A stretch of DNA of 64,000 bases, taken from Pseudomonas shirazensis. Its GTDB lineage: Bacteria; Pseudomonadota; Gammaproteobacteria; Pseudomonadales; Pseudomonadaceae. The position numbers and the translations under genes were made by a program. The stretch spans positions 1,501,001-1,565,000 of the forward strand of contig NZ_JABWRD020000001.1 in NCBI RefSeq assembly GCF_014268785.2, given 5' to 3'. Positions 17,426 to 25,764 of the stretch are shown here, one piece after another. Position 1 is the first letter of the stretch. Each line of letters opens with the position of its first letter. The notes beneath the pieces are model-generated. The model saw nothing but the letters and a program-made list of their open reading frames with translations. It was not told the DNA's origin and ran no database searches.

Positions 17426-17450
17426 AGGTGTCTGGCGATCTCAGACACCT
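17426..17450. promoter_or_regulatory. Inverted-repeat operator candidate between gabP and the MocR gene
   Basis: AGGTGTCTG and CAGACACCT are perfect 9-bp arms separated by seven bases. They lie 176 bases upstream of gabP and 134 upstream of the MocR start. A second repeat, CATGC-N6-GCATG, follows at about 17479-17494. No T tract follows, so an operator is more likely than a terminator. The rest of 17253-17583 (331 bases) shows no gene; it holds the two divergent promoters. Confidence 0.5.
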
Positions 17451-17583
17451 AATGTAAAAATGTCGCGCTGATAGAGCCATGCACAGTGGCATGAAAGTCG
17501 CACTGCACTGTACAGGCCGCCCATGCAATACACCGCGCGACACCCGGCAGATGCCCCGCGTCTGCACACCTGAAGGCACACCC

Positions 17584-19008
17584 ATGCTCGTACTACATCC
17601 AGACTCCGCCACCCCGCTGGTCAACCAGATCATCGACGGCTTGCGCGAGTTGATCGACAGCCAGGCGCTCAAACCCGGTGCCAAGGTCCCGTCGATCCGC
17701 GCCTTTGCCGCCACCTACTCGGTGAGCACCTTCACCGTGGTCGAAGCGTACGACCGCCTGGTTGCGCAAGGGCTGCTGGTCAGCCGCGGCAACACCGGCT
17801 TCTTCGTCAATCGTGCGGCCAGCGAGCAACTCGACAGACCGGCCCACGGCGCCGACAACAGCCGGCCGTCGTTCAATGCCGAGTGGTACCTGCAGCAGAT
17901 TTTCGAAACCCGTCAGTTGCCGTTCAAACCCGGCTGTGGCTGGCTGCCCAACGACTGGATGTACGAAGATGGCCTGCGCCGTGGCATGCGTCAGGTCGCC
18001 GGTAGCCCGTTGGAGCTGTCCGGCTATGGCGAGCCGATGGGCCTGCCGGAGCTGCGCACGCTGACCGCGCAGAACCTGCAGCAAGAGCTGTCGATCGTGG
18101 TCAACCCGGCGCAGCTGATGCTCACCCACGGCGCCAGCCAGGCGCTGGACCTGGCGGTACGCACGCTGGTGCGCCCCGGTGACGTAGTGTTGGTCGACGA
18201 CCCGGGCTACCCCAACCTGATGAGCATTCTGCGGTTTCAGGGCGCTACCCTGATCGGCGTGCCGCGCACCCCGGCCGGCTACGACCTCGATCGCCTGGAG
18301 CAACTGCTCAGCGAACACCGCCCAAGTGTCTTCTTCACCCAGCCGCACCTGCACAGCCCGACCTGCTCGCGTACGCCGTTGCCGCAACTGCACCGCTTGC
18401 TGCAGCTGGCCAGCCAGCATGGCTTCCGGCTGGTGGAAAACAACTTGTACGCCGACATGATCGCGGAGCCGCAGCCGTGCCTGGCCAGCCTCGATCACCT
18501 GCAGCAAGTCGTATACGTCGGCAGCTATTCAAAAAGCATTTCGCCGAACGTGCGGGTTGGTTACCTGTTCGCCAACCCGGAACTGATGCAGCAGTTGCTG
18601 CGGCTGAAAATGCGCTCTGGGCTGACCACCTCCCAAGTGATGGAACGGGTGGTCTACGCGGCGATCATCGATGGCCGCTGGCGCAAGCACCTCAAACGCC
18701 TGCGCCAGCGCCTGGCCGAAGCACACCAAGAAGTGGGCCGGCATTTGCACCGGCTGGGCTTCGAGCTGTTCACCGAATCGGACGAAGGCATGTACGTGTG
18801 GGCGCGCCACCGGGCCATCCCGGACAGCGCGGCCCTGCTGGATGACGCGCTGGAGCAAGGCATCATGCTCGGCCCCGGACAGTTGTTCATGGTCGACGCC
18901 CAGGCGACTGGGTGGATGCGCTTCAACGTCGCGTTCAGCACCGACCCGGCGATGTGGGAGCTGTTGGAGAAGATCCTGGTCAAGCAGGTGCGCCGCTCGG
19001 CCATCTAG
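17584..19008 (+). CDS. MocR-type regulator (GntR HTH fused to aminotransferase-like domain)
   Basis: The 474-residue protein has a GntR winged helix at about residues 10-75 (PLVNQIIDGLRELI..., PSIRAFAATYSVSTFTVVEAYDRL). A fold-type I aminotransferase domain follows, with GASQALDLAVRTLVRPGD, VLVDDPGYPN and the pyridoxal-Lys segment YVGSYSKSISPNVRVGYL. In MocR proteins PLP serves for sensing rather than catalysis. The ATG at 17584 was chosen because MLVLHPDSATPL matches the usual entry to the HTH; the longer frame from 17479 is unlikely. The position divergent from the permease suggests it controls GABA or related amino acid uptake. Confidence 0.85.
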   Translation: MLVLHPDSATPLVNQIIDGLRELIDSQALKPGAKVPSIRAFAATYSVSTFTVVEAYDRLVAQGLLVSRGNTGFFVNRAASEQLDRPAHGADNSRPSFNAEWYLQQIFETRQLPFKPGCGWLPNDWMYEDGLRRGMRQVAGSPLELSGYGEPMGLPELRTLTAQNLQQELSIVVNPAQLMLTHGASQALDLAVRTLVRPGDVVLVDDPGYPNLMSILRFQGATLIGVPRTPAGYDLDRLEQLLSEHRPSVFFTQPHLHSPTCSRTPLPQLHRLLQLASQHGFRLVENNLYADMIAEPQPCLASLDHLQQVVYVGSYSKSISPNVRVGYLFANPELMQQLLRLKMRSGLTTSQVMERVVYAAIIDGRWRKHLKRLRQRLAEAHQEVGRHLHRLGFELFTESDEGMYVWARHRAIPDSAALLDDALEQGIMLGPGQLFMVDAQATGWMRFNVAFSTDPAMWELLEKILVKQVRRSAI

Positions 19009-19032
19009 TGCCAGCGACTGCAGGTGACGATA

Positions 19033-19060
19033 CCCGCTGTGACAATCTGCCCACAGCGGG
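19033..19060 (+). terminator. Hairpin after the MocR gene, possible terminator
   Basis: CCCGCTGTG and CACAGCGGG form a 9-bp perfect stem 25 bases after the stop codon. No T run follows, so termination would need help from Rho, or the repeat may serve another role. Confidence 0.4.
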
Positions 19061-19125
19061 CAGTCACAAATGATAATGACTCGTAGTAATATTGCGCCCT
19101 GCCCCCACATCACGCGCGATAGCCA

Positions 19126-19875
19126 ATGCCAGCTGAACAACCCACGCCCGCGCCGCGAGTGCTGGTGGTCGACGACCACCGCAAGATCCGCGACCCGCTG
19201 GCGACCTACCTGCGCCGCCATGGTTTCGAGGTGCGCACCGCCGCCGACGCGGCCGGACTCTGGCAATTGCTCAAGCAGCAGGCGTTCGACGTGGCCGTGC
19301 TCGACGTCATGCTGCCCGACGGCGATGGCTTCGAGCTGTGCCAGCAACTGCACCGGCGCTGCAACCTGCCGGTGATCCTGCTGACCGCCCGCGACACCAC
19401 TGCAGACCGCATTCGCGGCCTCGACCTGGGCGCCGATGATTACCTGACCAAGCCGTTCGAGCCGCGTGAGCTGGTCGCGCGCCTGAACAGCGTGCTGCGC
19501 CGGCATCAGGCAACCCAAGCGCGACTCCACGCGGCGCCTGCTGCTACTCCCGCAGTTCGCCGCTATCGCTTCGCCGGTTGGCACTTCTGCGCCAGCAGCG
19601 CCTCGCTCAGCCGCGAAGGTGCCGAGTCAGTTCAGTTGAGCACCGCCGAGGGCAAGCTGCTGCAGGTGTTTCTGGCCCACCCGCATCGCAGCCTGACCCG
19701 GCAACGGCTGGTCGACCTGACGGCAGCGCACGACAGCGACATCAGCGAACGCGCCATCGACCGCCAGGTCAGCCGCCTGCGGCGCAAGCTCAGCCATGAC
19801 GGGCAAACCGCCGAGCTGCTGCGCACCCTGTGGGGCAGCGGCTACTTGCTGGCCGCCGATGTCGAGCTTGAATAG
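19126..19875 (+). CDS. OmpR/PhoB-family response regulator beside a TonB receptor
   Basis: The 249-residue regulator has an N-terminal receiver (VLVVDDHRKIRD, phospho-acceptor Asp in DVAVLDVMLPDG, Lys in DDYLTKPFEPRE) and a C-terminal winged helix of the OmpR type (LSTAEGKLLQVFLAHPHRSLTRQRLVDLT, ISERAIDRQVSRLRRKL, WGSGYLLA). It overlaps the sensor kinase by 17 bases, so the two are translationally coupled. AATGATAATGAC about 55 bases upstream matches one half of a Fur box, and the next gene on the opposite strand is a TonB-dependent receptor. A role in siderophore or iron sensing is therefore plausible, but it is inference. Confidence 0.9.
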   Translation: MPAEQPTPAPRVLVVDDHRKIRDPLATYLRRHGFEVRTAADAAGLWQLLKQQAFDVAVLDVMLPDGDGFELCQQLHRRCNLPVILLTARDTTADRIRGLDLGADDYLTKPFEPRELVARLNSVLRRHQATQARLHAAPAATPAVRRYRFAGWHFCASSASLSREGAESVQLSTAEGKLLQVFLAHPHRSLTRQRLVDLTAAHDSDISERAIDRQVSRLRRKLSHDGQTAELLRTLWGSGYLLAADVELE

Positions 19876-21238
19876 CCTGCGCCGGCTGTGGCCGCAGCGC
19901 TTGCTGCACCAGTTACTGCTGCTGCTGTGCCTGGCGCTGCTGGCCTCGCACTTGATCGGCATCGTTCTGCTGCACCGCCACGGCAGCCTGCTTCATCCGC
20001 TGTCCCGGGCAGCCAGCCTGGAGCGCCTGGCAACTGCGTTCAACCTGGCACGCGACCTGCCCGCAGCGCAGGCCAACAGGATGCTGGCCAAGATGGCAAA
20101 CCCGGAAACCCGCTTCTGGATCGCGGCAACCCCCGAGGTCAGTGCTTTCGCCGCTCGCTCTGAAGAACAGCGGCTGACCCGCGACCTGCGCCAGCGCCTG
20201 CAGCTATCCCCGCAACACTCGCTGATCGTGCAACTGGAGCGGGTCAACGGCACCGACGCCCGCGCTTATCCGTTCAGTCCTGGCGGTTGGGCGCCACTAC
20301 GCTTGCGCAGCAGCCTGGCGCTGGGCAACGGCCAGTATCTGAATGCCGAGCAGCACCCCAGCGGAGCTTATCAGTGGGGCACTGTACTGGCTTACAGTTT
20401 GCCAATGACCACCCTGCCGGTCTTGCTGGTGATGATGTTCGGCTTTGCCCGCGTGCTGCGCCCGATCAAGGCCCTGGCCAAAGCCACCGAGCGGGTCAGC
20501 CGTGGTGAGTGGATTGCGCCGCTGCCGTTAACCGGCCCGCACGAAGCACGCGAGTTGACCCATGCTTTCAACACGATGCAGGCCAACCTGGCCCGGCATG
20601 TCGAAGGCCGCACCCGCTTGCTGGCAGCGATCAGCCATGACCTCAACACGCCGCTGACCGAATTGCGTTTGCAGGTTGAGCTGCTGGACCCCGGCGCCGC
20701 CCGCGACGACTTGCTGGAAAGCCTGGGCGAGCTGACGGCGATGGTCGGAGAAACTCTGGAGTTCGTGCGCGGCGATGCAGTGCAGGAGGCGACCTGTCAG
20801 TTGCGCCTGAACGACTTGCTTGACGAGCTGGACCGACGTTATCGCCTGCTTGGGCAACCGTTGACCTGGGATGTGCAGCAACAGGCCTGGCTAAGCTGCC
20901 GACCTTTGGCGCTCAAACGTGCCCTGACCAACCTGATCGACAACGCCTTGAAGCATGGCGGTGCGACCCACGTGACGCTCAGCCAGGCTGACGGCCAGGT
21001 GCGCCTGGAGATCACTGATCAAGGTCCGGGGCTGCCTGAGCAGTGGTTGGAAAAAGTCTTTGAACCCTTTGTCCAGCTCGGCCGCGGTGGTGCCGACGCC
21101 CGCAGCGGTGGCGGCCTCGGTCTGGGCTTGGCGATCGCCCGTGCCTGCATTCAGGCCCATGGCGGTGAACTGCTGTTGGAAAACCGCAAACCACGCGGGC
21201 TGTGCGCGCTGGTGCGGCTGCCGGTCGGCCAAGGCTGA
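19859..21238 (+). CDS. Sensor histidine kinase, EnvZ-like
   Basis: The 459-residue kinase has an N-terminal membrane segment (LLLLLCLALLASHLIGIVLL, about residues 17-36), a periplasmic loop of roughly 140 residues, a second membrane segment (TLPVLLVMMFGFARVLRPI), then HAMP. The dimerisation helix carries the phospho-accepting His in AAISHDLNTPLTELR. The ATPase domain has N-box NLIDNALKHGG, G1 ITDQGPGLP and G2 GGLGLGLAIARA. The start at 19859 overlaps the response regulator stop; the longer frame from 19796 is the regulator's shadow. The ligand is unknown. Convergent with the TonB receptor gene. Confidence 0.9.
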   Translation: MSSLNSLRRLWPQRLLHQLLLLLCLALLASHLIGIVLLHRHGSLLHPLSRAASLERLATAFNLARDLPAAQANRMLAKMANPETRFWIAATPEVSAFAARSEEQRLTRDLRQRLQLSPQHSLIVQLERVNGTDARAYPFSPGGWAPLRLRSSLALGNGQYLNAEQHPSGAYQWGTVLAYSLPMTTLPVLLVMMFGFARVLRPIKALAKATERVSRGEWIAPLPLTGPHEARELTHAFNTMQANLARHVEGRTRLLAAISHDLNTPLTELRLQVELLDPGAARDDLLESLGELTAMVGETLEFVRGDAVQEATCQLRLNDLLDELDRRYRLLGQPLTWDVQQQAWLSCRPLALKRALTNLIDNALKHGGATHVTLSQADGQVRLEITDQGPGLPEQWLEKVFEPFVQLGRGGADARSGGGLGLGLAIARACIQAHGGELLLENRKPRGLCALVRLPVGQG

Positions 21239-21249
21239 CAAGCGCAAAC

Positions 21250-21280
21250 GCAAACCGGGCCGATGTACGGCCCCGTTTGC
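21250..21280. terminator. Bidirectional terminator hairpin
   Basis: GCAAAC-C-GGGCCG and CGGCCC-C-GTTTGC form a 13-bp stem with one mismatch and a short loop between the convergent kinase and receptor genes. The T content next to the stem is modest. Confidence 0.6.
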
Positions 21281-21291
21281 AACTGCTCTGA

Positions 21292-23247
21292 TCAGAAGTT
21301 GTAGGTCGCGCCCATCCACAGCGTGCGGCCATAGTTCACCGTGCCGTAGGTCTCGTCGTCCAGACGCTTGTCGGTAATGTTGTTCAGCGAGGCATTCACA
21401 GTCAGCGCATGGGTCAGGTCATACGAGCCGCCGATGTCGGCAGTGGTGTAGCCGGGCGCCGATTCGGCAGTGATGGTGTTGCCTGTTTCTTCGCCGTAGT
21501 AGCTGAGCGCGGCCCAGGCTTGGGCACGGTCATTGACCTGCCATTCGCCGCGCAGGTTGGCTTTCTGTTTCGGCGTCAGGGCAAGCGGCGCACCGGCGTT
21601 GGCACCGGTCTTCTGCTCTGAGTCGGTGTAGCTGTAGTTGCCTTTGATCAGCAAGTCGGCGCGGATGTCCCACTGGCCGGTCAACTCGACACCACGGATA
21701 ACAGCCTTGTCGACGTTGACCCGGTCCATGACGATGTAGCCGTTCCAGCGTCGGTCAGTGGTTACGGTCGAGAGCTTGTCCTGAAAGTCGTTGTAGAACA
21801 ACGTCACGCCTGCCGACAGGTCATTGCGGTTGGACCACAGCGCCGACACTTCATAGTTGGTGCTGGTCTCGGGCTTGAGGTCAGGGTTGCCGAGCATGAC
21901 GAACCGGTTGCGGCGCAGGTAGGCGTAGCCTTCAACCACGGCGCGCAGCTCAGGGGTCTTGAAGCCGCGGGCAACGCCGCCTTTGAGCGTCCACTGATCC
22001 GTCGCGCGCCAGACCCCATACAGGCGTGGGCTGAAGTGGTTGCCGTATTCTTCGTGGTTGTCCATCCGCAGCCCGCCGGTCAAGGCGAAGGTGTCGGTGA
22101 CCGACCATTCGTTTTCGGCAAACAGCGCTTTTTGCTGGACCGAGAACTCGTAATCAACCTTGTCACCCAAGCCCTGGTTCCAGTCGGTAACCTGGTTTTT
22201 CTGCCATTGCAGGCCAACCGTGCTGACGTTGTAGGTGGTCGGCACGACCAACTTGGCGTCGAGCACGCGGTTGCGGATTTCAGGCTTGCGCCCGTAGATG
22301 TCGGTCTGGTCTGGCGTCGCCTTGCCTTCGCGGCTGGTGGTTTCCTGATAGAGAGCGACGTCAGAGGTAGCCCAGCCCCAGCGACCCTGGTGCGACAACG
22401 ACCAATGATCACGGTTGTTCTCTTGCTCGCGGGTGGCCCAGTTGGCACTGACGCCATCACCGTTTTTCAGGCGCGTAACGCCGGCTTCGAGGAGGATGTC
22501 GTGGTCGATAGTGGGCGTGAAGGCCAGGCGGGTGGTCAGGTCGCGGTGATCGGCCTTGCTGTGGCCGTTGGTCTGTTCCAGGTCAGCATCGGCCTGGCGG
22601 TCCAGGTAGCGGCCCCAAACCTGAAGGCCAAGCAGGTCTTCCTTGAGCGGACCGCTCAAGTAGAAAGTGGTTTGCCCGGCGTCGCCCTCTGCGCTGTGCT
22701 GACGCGCCGAATAGTCGTAACCGATCGAGCCGCCCCACTCGAGCGAGACCTTGCGGGTAATGACGTTGATTACCCCCCCGATAGCGTCCGAGCCATACAG
22801 CGACGACATCGGCCCGCGCACCACTTCAATCCGCTCGATAGCGGCTGCTGGCGGAACAAAGCTCTGCTCGTAACCGGCGTTGCCGTTGACTCTTGATTCA
22901 CGGGCGCTCTGGCGTTTGCCATCGACCAGAATCAAGGTGTAGTCGCCCGGCATGCCGCGCATCGAGATGTCGCTTTCGTTGGCGCCGCCGTTGACGGTAA
23001 CACCCTCGACATCACGCACTGCGTCACCGAGGTCGCGGTACGACTTGCGACGCAGGTCTTCGCCGTCGATGACGGTGATCGACGCGGGCGCGTCCTCAAC
23101 CCGCTGCTCGAAGCCCGAGGCAGTCACAACCACTTCTTCAAGGGTCAATGGGACGGGTTCTGGAGGGTTTGTCTGCGCGTGCGCGGCACCCGCCAGAAGT
23201 ACGGCCAACGTGGAGGAACGGCTGAAAATACGACGTGGTGCGCGCAT
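21292..23247 (-). CDS. TonB-dependent outer-membrane receptor, colicin-I-receptor/FepA type
   Basis: The 651-residue precursor has a signal peptide ending near AGAAHAQ and a TonB-box-like LTLEEVVVTAS. The plug domain contains PASITVIDGEDL, GDYTLILVDGKR and IERIEVVRGPMSSLYGSDAIGGVINVIT, and a long beta barrel ends in an aromatic residue (ATYNF) as required for outer-membrane assembly. The SLYGSDAIGGVINVIT segment is typical of catecholate siderophore receptors. The sequence TTAGGATTCTCTTTT shortly upstream may be a weak Fur site. The convergent two-component system may regulate it. Confidence 0.88.
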   Translation of the reverse strand: MRAPRRIFSRSSTLAVLLAGAAHAQTNPPEPVPLTLEEVVVTASGFEQRVEDAPASITVIDGEDLRRKSYRDLGDAVRDVEGVTVNGGANESDISMRGMPGDYTLILVDGKRQSARESRVNGNAGYEQSFVPPAAAIERIEVVRGPMSSLYGSDAIGGVINVITRKVSLEWGGSIGYDYSARQHSAEGDAGQTTFYLSGPLKEDLLGLQVWGRYLDRQADADLEQTNGHSKADHRDLTTRLAFTPTIDHDILLEAGVTRLKNGDGVSANWATREQENNRDHWSLSHQGRWGWATSDVALYQETTSREGKATPDQTDIYGRKPEIRNRVLDAKLVVPTTYNVSTVGLQWQKNQVTDWNQGLGDKVDYEFSVQQKALFAENEWSVTDTFALTGGLRMDNHEEYGNHFSPRLYGVWRATDQWTLKGGVARGFKTPELRAVVEGYAYLRRNRFVMLGNPDLKPETSTNYEVSALWSNRNDLSAGVTLFYNDFQDKLSTVTTDRRWNGYIVMDRVNVDKAVIRGVELTGQWDIRADLLIKGNYSYTDSEQKTGANAGAPLALTPKQKANLRGEWQVNDRAQAWAALSYYGEETGNTITAESAPGYTTADIGGSYDLTHALTVNASLNNITDKRLDDETYGTVNYGRTLWMGATYNF

Positions 23248-23409
23248 GCAAGGGACCTGTGGATTCCACTGTAAAAGAGAATCCTAATCAGATGCATTGG
23301 CGCAAATGGGACAAAGTGTGACAGCCGCTGTCGACGACCGCGACGCCAAAGGCAGCATCGAGGTACCACAGCTATGGCTGCAGGCACCTCAAGCACGCTG
23401 ACCAGCCGA

Positions 23410-24069
23410 TCATTCGGCAGCCTGCAATCCCATCTGCCAGAAGTCCGCCTCAAGCCGTGAGGCCTGGGCAAAGATCGCCGCCAGCTCGGTGAAACGTGAC
23501 TCGGTCATGCTCCGCGCGGCCAGCTCGTCCAAGTGCTTGCGGGCAGACGCCGCCACGTCTTGATAGGCCTCACCGGCATACTCGCCGATCCATTCGCGGT
23601 ACGGATGCTCGTTCAGATCACCAATTGCGCCGGCCAGGCGCTGGCCGATTTCGGCGTAGCCGATCACGCACGGCGCCAGCGCAACGTGCAGTTCAAGCAG
23701 GTCGCCGGCGGCGCCGCAGTCAAGCACATAGCGGGTATAGGCCACGGTCGCCTGATGCTCGGGGGCAGCTTGAATGTCGGCTTGCGACAAGCCCCAGCGG
23801 GCGCACAGGCGCAGGTGCAGTTCAGTCTCGTCAAGAATCGCCGCAAGCCCGGCCTGCGCGGCGCGGATGTCACTTGGCAGGCGGCTCTTGTAGGCGGCCA
23901 GCGCCCAGGCGCGGGCGAACTGGATCAGGAACAGATAGTCCTGCACCAGATACTCGCGAAACGCCGCCTGACTGAGGGTGCCCGTCTGCATCTGCTGCAG
24001 GAAGTCATGCTCGACGTAGCTCGCCCATTGCAGCGCAGCGGCGGCCTTGAGCCGATCAAAAATATCCAT
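23410..24069 (-). CDS. tenA: TenA-family aminopyrimidine aminohydrolase with active-site Cys (TenA_C)
   Basis: The 219-residue all-helical protein matches TenA/thiaminase II. DYLFLIQFARAWALAAYKS contributes the substrate pocket, and LHVALAPCVIGYAEIG contains the nucleophilic Cys. EWIGEYAGEAYQDV holds further conserved Tyr and Glu residues. TenA hydrolyses aminomethylated pyrimidine from degraded thiamine to regenerate HMP. It starts one base after the stop of the other TenA gene, and both lie behind a TPP riboswitch, so they are thiamine-repressed. The ATG at 24069 is favoured over a frame extending to 24315, which runs through the upstream gene. Confidence 0.88.
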   Translation of the reverse strand: MDIFDRLKAAAALQWASYVEHDFLQQMQTGTLSQAAFREYLVQDYLFLIQFARAWALAAYKSRLPSDIRAAQAGLAAILDETELHLRLCARWGLSQADIQAAPEHQATVAYTRYVLDCGAAGDLLELHVALAPCVIGYAEIGQRLAGAIGDLNEHPYREWIGEYAGEAYQDVAASARKHLDELAARSMTESRFTELAAIFAQASRLEADFWQMGLQAAE

Positions 24070-24070
24070 G

Positions 24071-24718
24071 TCAGGCCTCGCCATCGTATACGGCATCGAA
24101 GAAGGCCAGTTCCAGCGCGACGGTGCGCAGGTAATAGTCGCGGCTGAGCTCGGCCTCCTTTGGCCCGACGCGGTCCAGTTCGGCTTGCAGGAACGCGACA
24201 AAATCCTCGAAGAACGGGTTGTCATGCAAGGTGATCCACTCAGCGTGGACGAAATGCTCGGGCAGTGGCTGCGGCGCCTTCTGCGCCCAGTCCAGGTACA
24301 ACCCCTCGGCCACATTTAGCACCGCCAGCGCTGCCGCATAGGAGCGGCTTGCCGCCGCCTCGGCCATGACCGCCTTGAAGCCTGCAGTAGGCGCACTGTC
24401 GGCAGGCTCGTCGCGCTGCGCCGGGCTTACACCGAGGGCCTCGAATGCACGCAGGAAATAGGTATTTTCGTCACTCGAGATCATCCCGGCAAAACGGCCC
24501 AGACGCAGGCGCGCTTCAAAGGTATCGGCTGTGGCAATAGCCGCACCGAGCAGGGTCAGGAAGCTGTCGAGAAAGCGATGGTCCTGAACCAGGTAACGGA
24601 CCATGACCGGATCCGCCAGGGAACCATCACATAGCTGCCGCACGAAGCGGTGGCCAACGGCAGCCGACCAGGTAGGTTCGCTCTGCTCACGCAAATAATG
24701 GGTAAAACGTTCGCTCAT
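24071..24718 (-). CDS. TenA-like protein lacking the active-site Cys (TenA_E type)
   Basis: The 215-residue protein has TenA topology: MVRYLVQDHRFLDSFLTLLG, then ASRSYAAALAVLNVAEGLYLDWA, then EWITLHDNPFFEDFV. At the place where TenA_C enzymes have ALxPC, this protein reads LAVLNVAEG, so the catalytic Cys is absent. Such TenA_E proteins in plants and bacteria are thought to act on formylated or oxidised thiamine-pyrimidine breakdown products. The start at 24718 (MSERFTHYLRE) fits the family. It is the first gene after the riboswitch, and the TenA_C gene follows with one base between. Confidence 0.82.
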   Translation of the reverse strand: MSERFTHYLREQSEPTWSAAVGHRFVRQLCDGSLADPVMVRYLVQDHRFLDSFLTLLGAAIATADTFEARLRLGRFAGMISSDENTYFLRAFEALGVSPAQRDEPADSAPTAGFKAVMAEAAASRSYAAALAVLNVAEGLYLDWAQKAPQPLPEHFVHAEWITLHDNPFFEDFVAFLQAELDRVGPKEAELSRDYYLRTVALELAFFDAVYDGEA

Positions 24719-24813
24719 GCTGCTGTCCTCTGGGAGGTGGCAGCGAGGCCAGGCGGGTGATGCATGGTGCGGCCTCGCAGTGAGGCCGGCGCAAAGGCAG
24801 GTCGGCTGTCCCA

Positions 24814-24908
24814 TCCCTTCGCCGGCATGATCCGGATCAGGTGTTAAGGGTCACCGCGCTGCATCTCGCCAGCGGTTTCTCAGCCCGTCTCCGGGCTCCC
24901 CTTGGTAG
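24814..24908 (-). ncRNA. TPP riboswitch (THI element)
   Basis: On the minus strand the conserved parts occur in order: a P1/P2 arm GGGGAGCC, CTGAGA (24878-24883), ACCCTT, ACCTGATC (24835-24842), then CATGCCGGCG and AAGGGA closing P1. It begins roughly 95 bases upstream of the first tenA start codon. Binding of thiamine pyrophosphate should switch off both tenA genes. Confidence 0.93.
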
Positions 24909-25042
24909 CGCTCAGGTATACCGCAGTCGCAGGTCGGTTGTCACGGCACATTGGCTGCACGCCCCGCAACAGGTATGCTTGGCGAACATAGCCAATTGCT
25001 ATCATTAAAGCCGTGCAGTGATCGCGCGCCAAGGAACCCGCT

Positions 25043-25582
25043 TTGCCCAGCAACCCCACGCGCCAGACCATCGCCCGCCAGTGGCAGCTGCTTAAATTGC
25101 TGCCTGACCGCCACCCGGGCATGAGTTCCAATCAGTTGCAGCAGGCCCTGCACCAGGTCGGCCATGGCACCAGCAAGCGCACGGTGGAACGTGATCTGAA
25201 CGAGCTGACCGAGCTGTTTCCGGTGCGCTGCAACAGCAAGGGCACCCCGTATGGCTGGTACTGGCAGGCCGAGATCAGCACCGAGCTGCTGCAGCCGCCG
25301 CAGCCCAGCGATCGTGGCATGGCGCAACCGATCACCTTGCGTGCCTGGGTGACGCCGGGGCTGGCGCGGCAGTTGGCGGCGCAGCCGCTGTCGGACGACA
25401 TGTTGCTGGAGCCGCTTGCCGAAGGCGACGCCAGGTTGGTGGCCACGGTTGCCTATGACCACGCCCTCATCAGCTGGCTGCTGGCACATGCCGGCTCGAT
25501 CAAGGTCACTGCACCTGACAGCGTGCGTGAGGCCCTGCTCGAACGGCTGCGTCAAGCGCTGCTGTTGCACGACAGCGACTGA
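25043..25582 (+). CDS. Short WYL-family-like transcriptional regulator
   Basis: The 179-residue protein begins with a DeoR/YafY-type winged helix (ARQWQLLKLLPDRHPGMSSNQLQQAL, SKRTVERDLNELTELFP, SKGTPYGWYW). It then has a region resembling the C-terminal WCX part of WYL proteins (HALISWLLAHAGSIKVTAPDSVREALLERLRQAL). The central WYL ligand domain that normally makes these proteins about 300-330 residues long is absent. The start is TTG at 25043, with AAGGA about nine bases upstream. It is transcribed away from the riboswitch-controlled tenA pair; no functional link is evident. Confidence 0.7.
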   Translation: MPSNPTRQTIARQWQLLKLLPDRHPGMSSNQLQQALHQVGHGTSKRTVERDLNELTELFPVRCNSKGTPYGWYWQAEISTELLQPPQPSDRGMAQPITLRAWVTPGLARQLAAQPLSDDMLLEPLAEGDARLVATVAYDHALISWLLAHAGSIKVTAPDSVREALLERLRQALLLHDSD

Positions 25583-25764
25583 ACCAGCGTCAAAATCTGT
25601 GCGCAAATTACCTCGATCTGCGATAAACGCCGCACAAATCATTGGCGCGAGCGCTAAACGTCACCGATCAAGTTGAATGAACTCCCTGCTATTCGACCGC
25701 GTCCCCCGAATGAACGAAAACAATCCGGCCTGTGCCGGGGCTTTCATCATCGAGGGAAACGACC

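Noticed and set aside
22036-22896. 286-codon plus-strand frame inside the TonB receptor gene
   Set aside because: Val/Gly/Gln-rich antisense composition opposite a clearly conserved receptor.
25721-25764. Short frame with a CCGGC-CTGT-GCCGG hairpin before the YqjD-like operon, possible leader peptide
   Set aside because: No regulatory codon pattern and no T tract; evidence insufficient for a leader or attenuator.
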